A stretch of 64,000 nt of DNA from Opisthocomus hoazin (Eukaryota > Chordata > Aves > Opisthocomiformes > Opisthocomidae), in assembly GCF_030867145.1 (NCBI RefSeq), contig NC_134436.1:3906001-3970000 (forward strand), in the 5' to 3' direction. Position 1 is the first letter of the stretch. Every line of letters begins with the position of its first letter. Below, piece after piece: positions 24,991 to 35,300 of the stretch. The translations under genes were made by a program, and so were the position numbers. The notes beneath the pieces were generated by a model, which saw only the letters and a list, made by a program, of their open reading frames with translations, did not search any database and was not told where the DNA came from.

Positions 24991-27900
24991 GCAGATAGGT
25001 GTGCATGCAAACCAGGGAGGGTCGTGTGCTTCGATGGAGAAAAACGCGGATGTCATCTTCTGCAGAAAAGTGCTGGTGAGGTTGGCGATGGGTACACCTT
25101 TCGTGAGGAAACAGCTACAGGTGAGCAGCAATGACTGTTCAGTGGTGCTACGCTGCCCTCAACTGTTGCCTTTTAGCAATATCCAAATTTTCAAACAGCC
25201 TGCGCAAAGTTGCACTTTTCAGGTTTTGTGGTTGTGCTCCAAGAAAGGCCCTTGCAATCACACCGATTTTTTTTTTTCTCACCTTTCATGTAGTAAAAAT
25301 CCTGCTTGAAAAGTGAGCTCATTTGAAGTGGCTGAGGAAAAGGGCAGGTTCACTATGTTCACACCTATTTGAGGTTGAAGTCTGGCATCCTGCAAAGCAA
25401 GGAAAACAGCAGCTCAGTGTCTGCCACAGTTGGACTCCTACATCTCTTAGACTTAAACCAGCTATTAATTAACTGCCTCTGCTTCGGGGTGCACCTGCTA
25501 CTGACTCCACACCCCCTTTCATTTCCTCTTCCCAGTGGCTCAGTGGGAGCAGCATAATACATATGAGGAGTGTGTATAAACTAAATTTGAGAGCCACAAG
25601 CCCGACAGTCCAAAAGCCTTCACGGGGCTGTTTCAATGCTCTTGCATGCTGTCTTAGTGCACAGCTGTGTCTGCAAATTCACACCTTTAAATCCTTGAGC
25701 CTTTAAATCCTGGTGTAGTATCCATGGGGGCGTCATATACATAAAACCCAACATCCCAATTTGTAATTAAATTGTTAGCCAAGCATCCGAAATATGCATT
25801 TCTCAGAATTCCTCAGCCTTGCTTGTAGCTCTGTAGTACAAATTTTGCAAGCAGAAAGCACTGTAGTTTGTGTTTTGCTGGCACCTTCAATGGATGTGTT
25901 AGACAAAGCATGGTCCCCAGCACGACTGTGTGGTGCTCAAGTCTCACAGAAAGTTGAACAGACAAAGAAATGGAAAAACAACTTAAAGCCCCAAGTAAGG
26001 AAGAAGGTCCCAGTCTGGGGTCACGGATGGCTCAGAGGGCCCAAGCAGGGTCCCTACTTGTGGCAGCTTTTTAGTAAGCCAAGCCACTTGCTAACAAAGA
26101 CAGAACTGACAGCTCAAGCCTTTAGATAGTAACTTCAAGGTGTTAGTTTTATGGAGCCATTTTTATTCTTTCCTCATCAATTTTGTTCTGGCCTCTGGTG
26201 CTGGGGACTACAGTAAGAGCAGGAGCCAGGCAGTGCAGACAGCCCGCTGCTCCCATCACAGCCTGGCATACCCCCGGACATGGCTGGCACACCACAAAGC
26301 TGTTTACAGCAGGAGTGACCTGGGTAACCACGGCAGATATGGATGCAGAGGGGATGCCCTAAGTCACCGTCTGTCCCCAGCAAAACAGCACTGACATCAG
26401 AGCTGCTTCAACCACTGAGGAAAGCGCCCACAGTGTTGTCTGCGCAAACACATCCTGCTCATCAAAGGGAAAGGAAGAGGGGTTAATTAGGTTGAGACAT
26501 GTTTTGTCTCTTTTTCCTGCTCCTGGTACTGCCCCTCAGCTGCACACAGCCTCCGGAGGCCAGAGACTGTTATCTCTTCCCTGAAATCAGCAGCAGGAGA
26601 GCACCAAGGTGGACTGCCTCCACCCCTCACTGTTGGGAAAAGGATGGCTGTCTTGGGGCTATGGCCTACAGCCAGGAAAAGGGCAGGAGGGATCTTGAGC
26701 CACAGGATTAGGCAGCACACTTGGGATGAAAAACATCCTGCCACTTGTACCTGACACAAGCCACAGGACCAGTCACTGGAACCTCCAGTGCAGCTGTCCG
26801 CCAGGTCCACACCAGAGCCCCAAGGCGAGGACTTGCCACAAGAGCAGGAGCTGAGATGGGATGAGACACGGACTCAAGTCCTTAATATTTTTGTACACAT
26901 CCCTACACTGGAAGCTGCTTTCTACCTTTCTGTGCTCTCCATTTCTCTAGGCTGGAGCTGCACTAGCACACATTCGCCTCCACACGCAGCTTTTCACTAA
27001 TGAACATGCTGCAGAGAGCAGTGCTCCTCCTGGCCAGCCCTACGTGATGAACCTCCTCCTCGTCTGCTCTGGTGGTGTAAGGATTGCACACACATCGACA
27101 ACTGTGGGCTACCTTTGGGGGGTTACCTTTAGTGGCCCTTGGCTTTCCTCTGCTGGCCTGGAGTGCCTGGAAGCACCGCAGCACACACAGATGGAGACGA
27201 GTCCCCAGCTCTGCAGCCTCCCACTGCTCCCCTTCTGAGGGGAACATGGAGGGGGCGCTCAAGTGGTGTAAACTCCCTTTTACCTGAGAGGCGATCAAGT
27301 CAGAGTTGGTATTTATTAGAAGGTCCATTAGAAGACCATTAAGCATTTGCTATTAACAGATTCAAGCTGGTACCAACCACAGATAACCAGTCCCACAATA
27401 CAGTCACCGAGTCACAGGGGTCACTCACACCCACTCAGGCAGCAACAGCTGGAAGCTGACCCCAACTGCTCCCTGGAGCGAAGTGTTGCACTGACACACC
27501 ACAGCTCACCAGGAAGGTGCTCATGTGCCCCCTCAGATGGGCTCCTCTCTCATCAGATGCTTGGATAAAATCCTGTTGCGCGCAACAGACCCATTCCAAG
27601 TTACACAGCCCTCAGCTGATGCTTGCCTGTGCCAGAAGCCTTGTGGTGTCCTACGCTCATCAGCATCTGTGAATTCAAAACCACTGCCAGCCTGCAGCCT
27701 CTCATAGTTCTTCCTTCAGCCATAGCTCCATAAAACTTGTCACCTCAGCTAACTTCTGAGCTATGCTGAAAAGCCACAGCGCAACACTCAGAGGCATGAA
27801 GCACAAGCGCAAAGGAAGACTGAGCTTCTGTCATCAGAGACCCCACTTACCTCAGTTCAGGCAGTAGGAGCAAGAGGGAAGTCAGTGGCCCAAAGGCTCA

Positions 27901-28400
27901 GCCCCGCCTGCTCCTGTCCGGAATGCTGGTCCTACACCATGCTGCAGCTTGTCCTTCACTAGCAGGCCAGAAACCCAAGGCAGCAGCACTCTGTCATCAC
28001 CTCCTAGTTGTACCCCTCACAGGCCCTCCTGCCCATCTTCTGCTGCTCCCTCCCCAGACCTGAACACTCAGGGTCAGGATGTGTCCGTCCTGCTGGGCTG
28101 TGACTGGGACCCCAAGGCAGAGCTCTCCCTAGGTGAGGAAAGAGAGCAGGCAGAGGAAGCAGAGGCGCGGCGATACAAGCGGCCACTCAGACATCGCAGC
28201 CAACACCAGCACCGCAGCAGCATCTTCAGGAACCGAGCTCTGCCAAACGGTCTGCCCAGGCCTGACAAGCCACTGGGACCTCTCTCCCTCAGCTTGCCGT
28301 GGCAGGGCAGGGAATGCCCCCTGCACCGCCCAGGGCGGATCCTGGGCTGATCCTCGGACCTTCCCGACAAGAACGACCACACCAAGCGATCCCTCAGAGA
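24991..28400. other. Gene-free stretch, nothing recognised
   Basis: No exon chain or known protein segment is visible on either strand. Composition is mixed, with several GC-rich stretches toward 28 kb where the SLC35A4 promoter island begins. Open frames here overlap on opposite strands and show no conserved motif. Confidence 0.4.
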
Positions 28401-28659
28401 ACAGACACACGCACGTGCACCCACCCTGTGCTGAACGCCCCCGTGCTCCAGCCATCCCAGGGCAGCGACCGCACACCGCCGGCAGCTCCGGCCCGCTCGG
28501 GCAGAGCAAGGCCGCAGGCGCAGCAGCAGCCCCCAGCCCCACTCCAGACCTGCCAAAGCCCTTCCCTCCCGCCCAACAGCCCCTCTCCGGGTCTCCCTCC
28601 CGAGCAGGGCCCAAAGCTCCGCCGTCGCGGCCTGCTCCGCCGCCGGGACCGGGCTGACC

Positions 28660-28817
28660 CTCAAGGCGGAAGCAACGCCCCCACCACCATGGCGACGCCC
28701 GGCCAGCCCCCGCCCCGGCCCAACATGGCGCCGGGTGCGGGGTCACGTGCCTCCCTGCCGCCCAATCAGCAGCCCGCGGCGCCTGCGCGGTGCGTGGCGG
28801 GCAGCGCCTGCGCTAAG
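28660..28817 (+). promoter_or_regulatory. SLC35A4 CpG-island promoter
   Basis: Within a CpG-rich block (about 28400-29240) and just upstream of the first ATG are several classic housekeeping motifs. They are an E-box TCACGTG (28743-28749), a CCAAT box (28762-28766), an NRF1-like GCGCCTGCGCGG (about 28780-28791) and an AAGATGGCGG (28816 on), which fits a YY1 site placed on the start codon. NRF1 and YY1 sites are common at genes for mitochondrial proteins, in keeping with the microprotein encoded first in this transcript. Function is inferred from motifs only. Confidence 0.6.
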
Positions 28818-29404
28818 ATGGCGGACGGTAAGGTGAGTGGGGGGGCGCGGCGGGTGGGGCCGGGCCCCGGGGCGGAGGGGGTGCGGGGCTGCTTCCCCGT
28901 CCGCGGGCGCTGCGCCTCAGGCTGCGCCTCTCCCCCAGGACCCGCTGCCCAAGCTGAAGGACCTCGCCTTCCTGAAGGACCAGCTGGAGAGCCTGCAGCG
29001 CAGGGTGGAGGACGAGGTGCACGCTGGCGTGGGGCAGGTAACGGCGTGGTGACCCGCGTGTGTCGGGGCGGGCCAGGCACCCATCTTGAGGGGGCTTGGT
29101 TAAAAAAAAAAAAAAATAATAATAATAATCCCCGGGGCGCGTCCCTGCGTCGCACTCCCCGCCAGCCACCCTGCCCCGTGGCCTCACCCTTCGCTCCTCT
29201 CCGCAGGATGGCTCTCTGCTGGCCTCGCCCTTCCTCAAAGGCTTCCTGGCAGGCTACCTGGTCGCCAAACTTCGCTTCTCAGCTGTCCTGGGATTCGTGG
29301 CTGGGACCTGCACAGGGATATACGCTGCTCAGAACTACGCTGTCCCCAACGTTGAAAAGACAGTCCGGGACTATTTCAGTTCACTGAGAAAAGGTCAGGA
29401 CTAG
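28818..29404 (+). CDS. SLC35A4: SLC35A4 upstream-ORF microprotein (SLC35A4-MP), 3 exons, 103 aa
   Basis: Small mitochondrial inner-membrane protein encoded by the upstream ORF of the SLC35A4 mRNA in mammals. Exons: 28818-28832, 28939-29037, 29207-29404, all GT-AG and phase 0. The protein starts MADGKDPLPKLKDLAFLKDQ, then a short coiled-coil-like segment (QLESLQRRVEDEVHAGVGQ), then a glycine-rich hydrophobic part (GFLAGYLVAK; SAVLGFVAGTCTGIYAAQ) and a basic end (SSLRKGQD). Its length of 103 residues equals the human microprotein and most residues agree with the human sequence as I remember it. Such conservation means it is a selected protein, not just a translational brake. Its stop lies 584 bases before the transporter start. 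A likely acceptor (ATATTCTAG, about 29923) suggests that part of this gap may be spliced out. Confidence 0.93.
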
Positions 29405-29988
29405 CAAGGAGCTCTGTGGCAGCGGTGACTGTAGGAACGGTACTCCGTAGTTAGAAGGCGCAGAAGATTCCTAGGGCTTTCCGAGGCACATCACGTACAC
29501 CGTTCTTTTCCACTGGAAAGGGGCTTTGCATCACATCATTGCGTGACATGAGCAGGTCTGGTTATGGGGTATTTATTAGAGCATCGTGACAGCGGTGATC
29601 ACTCCACTAACCCACAGTAGCTTGGAAGCATCAGCAGCCAACGGTTTGCCAGCTGCCTTTCCCCCTCAGCTCTCTTCCCCATGCCCCTGTGGACCAGAAG
29701 GCTGCCTGTGACATGTCATCACGCTCACCACCCGTACGCCCCTCCGAGCGCACGCTTTGCTCTGGGAACATGCTCTGTGTGGCTTCCTGGGGAAGCTCGT
29801 AGTTCTCTTCCTAACAAAAGACAAAACGTTTCTCTTCCACTGCATCAGAAATGTAGCGGGTAATATCCTGCTTTAATCGGATTCATTAAATTAATGGTAT
29901 TTGGTCTCTTCTTGAATATTCTAGGGTGCGAGTCTGTCTGGCCTCTCTGCACTGATAGCAGCTCGCCCTTGCTGGCTACCACCTGAAA

Positions 29989-30936
29989 ATGGTGATGTTT
30001 GGTAGCATCGTTGGCTCTGCAGACCGGGTGCTGCGGAGGGGGCTGTGGGGACTGATGCTGATCTTGTCTGTAGCCATATACGGCTCTCATGCTCCCCTCC
30101 TGACCCTGTGCAAGGTGAACGGGATGATCCCCTTCAGCTCCACGTCCGTCGTGGTTCTTGTTGAGCTGACAAAACTGGTGTTCTCCCTCCTGTTCCTGCT
30201 GACTTGGGACTGGGAGCTGCTGGGAGTTGCCGTGTCGTGGCGCCATGTTGTCCCCTTCGCCCTCTCTGCCTTGCTCTATGCTGCCAACAACAACCTGGTG
30301 GTTCACATGCAGCTCTTCATGGATCCCAGTACCTTCCAAGTCTTGAGTAACTTAAAGATCGTCAGCACCGCGCTCCTCTACAGCCTCTTCCTGCGCCAGA
30401 GACTCAGCATGCGCAAATGGCTGGCGCTGTTCTTGCTGGTGGCTGCTGGAGTGAGCTACAGCTGCGGTGGCCTGCAGGACCCTGGCAGCCCCTCCAAGAT
30501 GCAGCTCCACATCACGCTGGTGGGCCTGTTGCTGATCTCTGTGTACTGCCTGATATCAGGCTTGTCTGCTGTCTACACGGAAGCCATCCTGAAAACCCAG
30601 GCGCTGCCTCTCAGCCTTCAGAACCTCTTCCTTTACTTCTTTGGGGTCCTGCTCAACTTGATCGGCTACTTCTGGAGCAACGCAGAGGGTGGTTTCTTGG
30701 AGGGCTTTTCTTCCTGGGTCCTGGTGATTGTGGTCAGCCAGGCCTTGAATGGCTTGATCATGTCCATGGTCATGAAGCACAGCAGTAACATCACCAGGCT
30801 CTTCGTGATCTCCTGCTCTATCCTGGTCAACGCCCTCCTGTCTGTTGCCCTCTTCAACCTGCAGCTCACCCTCCTCTTCTTCGTTGCAGTCTCATGCATC
30901 GGACTCGCTGTTCACTTGTACTATGGGGTCACATAG
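29989..30936 (+). CDS. SLC35A4: Nucleotide-sugar-transporter-like SLC35A4, 315 aa, single coding exon
   Basis: Golgi multi-pass protein of the SLC35A family; the human protein has been linked to CDP-ribitol transport. The frame is uninterrupted for 315 codons (human 324). About ten hydrophobic segments are visible. Family signatures include YGSHAPLLTLCKVNG, LSALLYAANNNLVVHMQ, MDPSTFQVLSNLKIVSTALL, YCLISGLSAVYTE, LQNLFLYFFGVLLNLI, QALNGLIMSMVMKHSSNITR and a C-terminal GLAVHLYYGV. Two ATGs stand at the start (M-V-M); I took the first. It is the second cistron of a transcript whose first cistron is the microprotein, so its translation probably depends on re-initiation or leaky scanning. The 3' UTR runs to ATTAAA at 31879-31884, converging on the minus-strand kinesin-like gene. 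Confidence 0.96.
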   Translation: MVMFGSIVGSADRVLRRGLWGLMLILSVAIYGSHAPLLTLCKVNGMIPFSSTSVVVLVELTKLVFSLLFLLTWDWELLGVAVSWRHVVPFALSALLYAANNNLVVHMQLFMDPSTFQVLSNLKIVSTALLYSLFLRQRLSMRKWLALFLLVAAGVSYSCGGLQDPGSPSKMQLHITLVGLLLISVYCLISGLSAVYTEAILKTQALPLSLQNLFLYFFGVLLNLIGYFWSNAEGGFLEGFSSWVLVIVVSQALNGLIMSMVMKHSSNITRLFVISCSILVNALLSVALFNLQLTLLFFVAVSCIGLAVHLYYGVT

Positions 30937-31878
30937 CTGCTACCTTCCTGCCCTGCATGTGCCAGGGCAGTCTTTCGTTGTTCCTCAGAGGTGTTGAGTG
31001 CTTATGCTGGGGCTGGCATTAGAAGCACAGCAGTGCTCTGGCTGTCGGCCTCCCTGCCCTGCTGTGACTGGTGGGTGCATGCAAGACTAGCACGGAGCCG
31101 CCGGAGGAGGAGTGCTAAGGGGGAGAGTGCGCTGTCCCTGTTCTGGGGAGAAGCCGAGCCCTCCTCCAGCCTAGCTGGGCTCCGTGCCACGAGGTTCTTG
31201 TGTCATTAGGTGGGCCCAGCCTGATGGGTGGGTCCTGAGCACCTCATTCATGTGGTGTATCACATTCTCAAGCTGCTTCCCTCATCTTCCCTGCACCAAA
31301 GAGTGCACCCATCTCTTGTGCCTGTAAATGCTCCTGCAGTGGTGAGCTCCGCTGTGCTGCGGTCTCTGCTGCACGGTCGCTGCCAGGCCAGCGTTGGTCT
31401 GATGCTGTTTTGACTCCTGTGGATGGTGTTTCCCTGTGACAGGGGACCCATGTGTGTCTGATGTTCCCAGCTGGTCCCCATCCCTTGGCTTCAGGGACAC
31501 TGTGGGAGGTAACCCCGCTGGTCCATGCCCCCTCTGAGCTCCTAGTGAGGTTTCTCCCTCTGGGTCTGCAGAGGTACCAGCCATCTGCATGGGGCTGGGT
31601 GCTGCTGCCTGGAGGGCCTCATGCTGTGGCCAGAGGCTTTTCTCCAGCCTGTCTCTGGATTTTCAGCCCAGCCCTTGCCCCAGCCCCTGGCTGAAGGGCT
31701 GCTGTCCTTGGGCCCCATTCCCACTTCTCAGTCATAGTGTCGCTGCTCCGTGCAGAGCAGATGGGGAACAGGAGGATGTGGGGACTGCTTTGCCCACTCA
31801 CTGAAAGAGAGACAGGACCCGAGTTTGTACCAGTGCTGTGGCTAGTGGCAGAAGTCGCCACTGGCTCTGGCCAGTGTT

Positions 31879-31884
31879 ATTAAA
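31879..31884 (+). terminator. SLC35A4: Poly(A) signal ATTAAA of SLC35A4
   Basis: ATTAAA is followed by the T/GT-rich TTGCTGTTC and, further on, GCGTGTTTGTC, a plausible downstream element. It lies about 940 bases after the transporter stop and about 130 bp from the opposing poly(A) signal of the minus-strand gene. Confidence 0.6.
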
Positions 31885-32010
31885 GTTGCTGTTCAAAAGC
31901 ATGCGCGTGTTTGTCATCCCTGCAGAAGGGCATCTGTTTTGCCTGGCAGAGGTTTGGGGTCCGGGGACACATCTGAGCCTGACAACACCCATTGGTGACG
32001 GGGTACCCAC

Positions 32011-32016
32011 TTTATT
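32011..32016 (-). terminator. Poly(A) signal AATAAA of the minus-strand kinesin-like gene
   Basis: TTTATT on + is AATAAA on minus, 375 bases past the stop codon of the kinesin-like gene. This is the first good signal downstream of the stop and gives a compact 3' UTR. Confidence 0.6.
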
Positions 32017-32390
32017 CCACGTGGCAGCAGCCCAGGGGCCACCAGCCCTGGCACCGTGCTGGCTCTGCTCCTGTTGCAGGGCTGTGTCCGAGCCCACACT
32101 CCTGCAGGCAGGTGCCCGGCGGCAGAGCAGCGTTTTCCCTGCAGGGCAGAGGGGTGAAGTCCTCCCCTCTGCTGCCAGCAAGGACCTTCCCTGCAGCCAG
32201 GGTTCTGCAGGGAGCAGCTCCCCGCAGCTGCAGCAGGCAGGATGGGAAGCCTCGCCCTGTGTAACTGCTTTAGCTGGGGCTGGCCAGTTCCCTGGCATCA
32301 GGGCTCGGAGGGTTGAGGTGGCAGGGGTCTGCAGGTACCCGGTCCTGCCTGCCTGCAGGGCAGCAGTGCCCACCGCCCCGGGGCGCAGGC

Positions 32391-35300
32391 TCAGGGCGTC
32401 TGCGTGGCAGCATCGGCCGAGCCCGGCCATCTGGCGTCCCGCAGCTGCCGGTTGTGCGCAGCGAGCTCCACGGCGTCTCGGAGCACCTCCTGCAGCAGCC
32501 CCCGGTGCCGGCGGTCCAGTGCCTCCCTCTGCTCCTCTGCCTGGTGCTGCTGGTCCTGAAGCACCTGCAGGAATGGCTGAGGCTGCCTGGCACAGCCCTG
32601 GCAGCCCGCAGGTCTGTCCCCAGCCCTCCCTGCCCACCTGAAGCAGGTGCTCCCTGCAGGCCTGCCTCTGCTGCCGCTGGCTCTGCAGCAAGGCCTCCAG
32701 GTCCCACTCGGCTGCTTCCCGCTGCCTCCGCTCTGCCTCCAGGCTCAGGCCCAGTGCGGCCACCTCCTGCTGCCAGCGAGCTGTGTCCCACTGCAGGGCA
32801 CGGGGATGAGGACAGGGCAGCTCTGGGGTGTCTCTGCTCCTTGGGGCTGCCCTGCCCTGGGAGAGCAGAGCCTGGAGTGCATGGTGAGGGGCTCTCTTCA
32901 CACGCCCACCTCCGTTGTCACTTCCTGGCCTGGTGCTGTCCCATCCCTGAGCTCTCGCTGGAGGAGCAGGCAGTGCTGAGCCCGCAGCCGCTGTCTCTGC
33001 GCCTTGGCCAGGGCGTACTGGACCTCCAGGGACGGGCGCTGGCTCCCTGCCTGGCAGAGATCACAGCCGGGGGACGCAGTGCTGCTGCCGCAGAGGGCTG
33101 CAGGCCCTGGGCGCTGCTCCTGCCCAGGAGCAGCCAGCAGGGACCCAGTGGGCTCCCCCTCACCGTGTCACTCCTGGTCAGTGGCCACGGCTGTGGTGCT
33201 TCACTCGGTGAGGGCTCCTCCAGCGAGCCCTGCCCTGCATTCCCCAGGGCTTGGCTGTCCCCTCCCTGGTTGCTCTCACTGGCAGCCGCTCCTGGGTGGG
33301 GAGAGGGAAGGAGAATGAGAGGGCTGTGGCAGGGCTGAAGAAAGCAGATTCAACGAAGGACTGAGGCCTCTTCCAGCCCAACCAAAGCCATTTCCCACCA
33401 TGTAAAGCAATGCTCTGTGCCCACATATCCGCTACCCAGGCGTGGGCTGCATGCCTGGCCCCACGCTCTGGACCTGCTGGCCCCAGGCTGGCCCCAGTTG
33501 GGGGCAGTTGGGTCTCAGCCTGCTGGCCTGGCTCAGTATTCCCTCCAGAGACCTGGTCCTGTGGGAGCAGGAGGAGATGTTATGGGGACGCAGCCAGGAC
33601 TCAAGGCTTCTCCTGAGCCTGGGTTGTCCCTGGATGGGCGGCTGTGGCGTGACCTGCGCCCACCTTGGCACCAGGCTGATGCATCTGGCTTCTGAGTGCC
33701 TCGGCTGCTGCCTTCTTCTTCTCCCACCTTTGGCTCTTCAGCACCTGGAAGAAGGGGCTGGGGGTCCTTGTAGGGGTGCTGGAGACCTCAAGACATGGTA
33801 TAGCTCCAGGGACACACCCCACTCCCACTGTCTCACCCCCCAGGCAGGCAGCCCCCGGCCACTGCCCTCAGTGCCTGGGCAAGGGTCTTGACACCAGGAC
33901 AGCGCCTGGACCTCATCTGACCAGGGGAATTGGTGCCATCCTGGTCCTGTCTGGTGGCCAGGGGCATTTCCCCACCTGCAGCTCCCGCAGGGCTCTCCGC
34001 AGCCGGGCCACAGCTGTCTTCTGCTCAGGGAGGCCAGCTCCGGCCAGCAGCTCCATCCGCAGCCCTCGGATCTCCCTCCGACGCGCTGCGACCTCTTGCG
34101 CAGGGTCCCAGAGGGTGGCTGAGATGGGTTTGGCCAGCCCCTTCACCCGCTCAGCCAGTGCCAGGGACGCCAGGATCTCTTCTCTGGGGGTGTCTGGGAG
34201 AGCAGCGAGCCCTTGGCAGGGTCCACCAGCACAGGGACGTCCCAGTCCCCTGACAGGGAGGAGTGGAGCCGGCATCCGGCTTCCAATGCCTGCGGGCATC
34301 CCCGGGCAGCAGCCAGGGACCGAGTGCCAGGCGTGGGGCAGGGCAGGGGGGGAATCCCAGGGAAGGGGCACTCCGAAGCGGCGTCCCGGTCCCAGGGGCT
34401 ACCTGGCAGTGTCACACACAGCAGCAGGAATGTCAGGCTGTTCCCCTCCAGCAGCCGCTCGACGATCCAGGGCAGGCAGCTGGCACCAGGCAGGGGACGG
34501 TCAGTGGCTGATGCCCTGTGTGTGGGGCAAGAGACACCCTGGGAGAGGGATGGGGCTGGGACCCACACGCCCGGGGAAGGCTGAGCTCTGACCCACAGGA
34601 GCCTGAGGATGGGTTAGCCATGCCGGGAGCAAGCCCGCGTCCCGGGGGGTGGTAGCAACCCCTTGGCTCCCAGCCACAGGCTCCTGTTAGGGTGCCTGGG
34701 TCCATCCTGCTTCACCTCTGGGTACTGAGTGCCCCCTGACCACACAGCAGGCACCGCGGGGGTGCTGGAGAGGGGACCAGCTCCGGTACGTACGGCTCAG
34801 GGCAGGGCCGGGCAGCCCCGGGGAATGCCAGGATCCTGAGGGCCGAGCGCCAGCACCGGCCGCCCTGCGTCTCCCGCTCCACGGTGAGCGTGAAGAGGCT
34901 GCCGGCACTAGGGAGAGGCCGGCAGGTGAGCAGGCCTGCGGCAGCACCCCAGCACCCCCCGGCTCAATCCTTCCCAACCCCGCGGCGTATCAGCCAAATC
35001 CCTCACCCCTGCATGGCCGAGTGCCCATCTGCGGGGGGCTGCAGTGCCAGAACAGCACCCAGCCCCCAGGCATAGGCACTGATGGCAGCTTGGGCATCAG
35101 GCACGGCGATTTCCGTTGCCTCTTCCACCATCCTGGAAGCAGAGGGAGATAAGAGCAAGCGAGGAGGGCCACGTCCACCCACCTCCTGCCTGCCTGGGCT
35201 CCCCGAGCCATCCTCTGGCTGGACACCGTGCTCGCTGCCCAGCCCCATGCTCAATGTTGGGGTACTGGCACCCCAGGAGTAGCTGCCCAGCCGCAGGGTG

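Noticed and set aside
28299-29387. A 362-codon + frame across the SLC35A4 promoter
   Set aside because: It arises from CpG-island composition and runs in another frame through the real microprotein exons.
33266-33290. Alternative acceptor for kinesin-like exon 13 at CCCACCCAG
   Set aside because: It has a better pyrimidine tract but breaks the frame with the preceding phase-0 exon; the acceptor at 33266 keeps it.
31838-33338. Long + frames opposite the kinesin-like exons
   Set aside because: Antisense shadows of GC-rich exons; no family motifs, and the minus strand has the splice sites and kinesin signatures.
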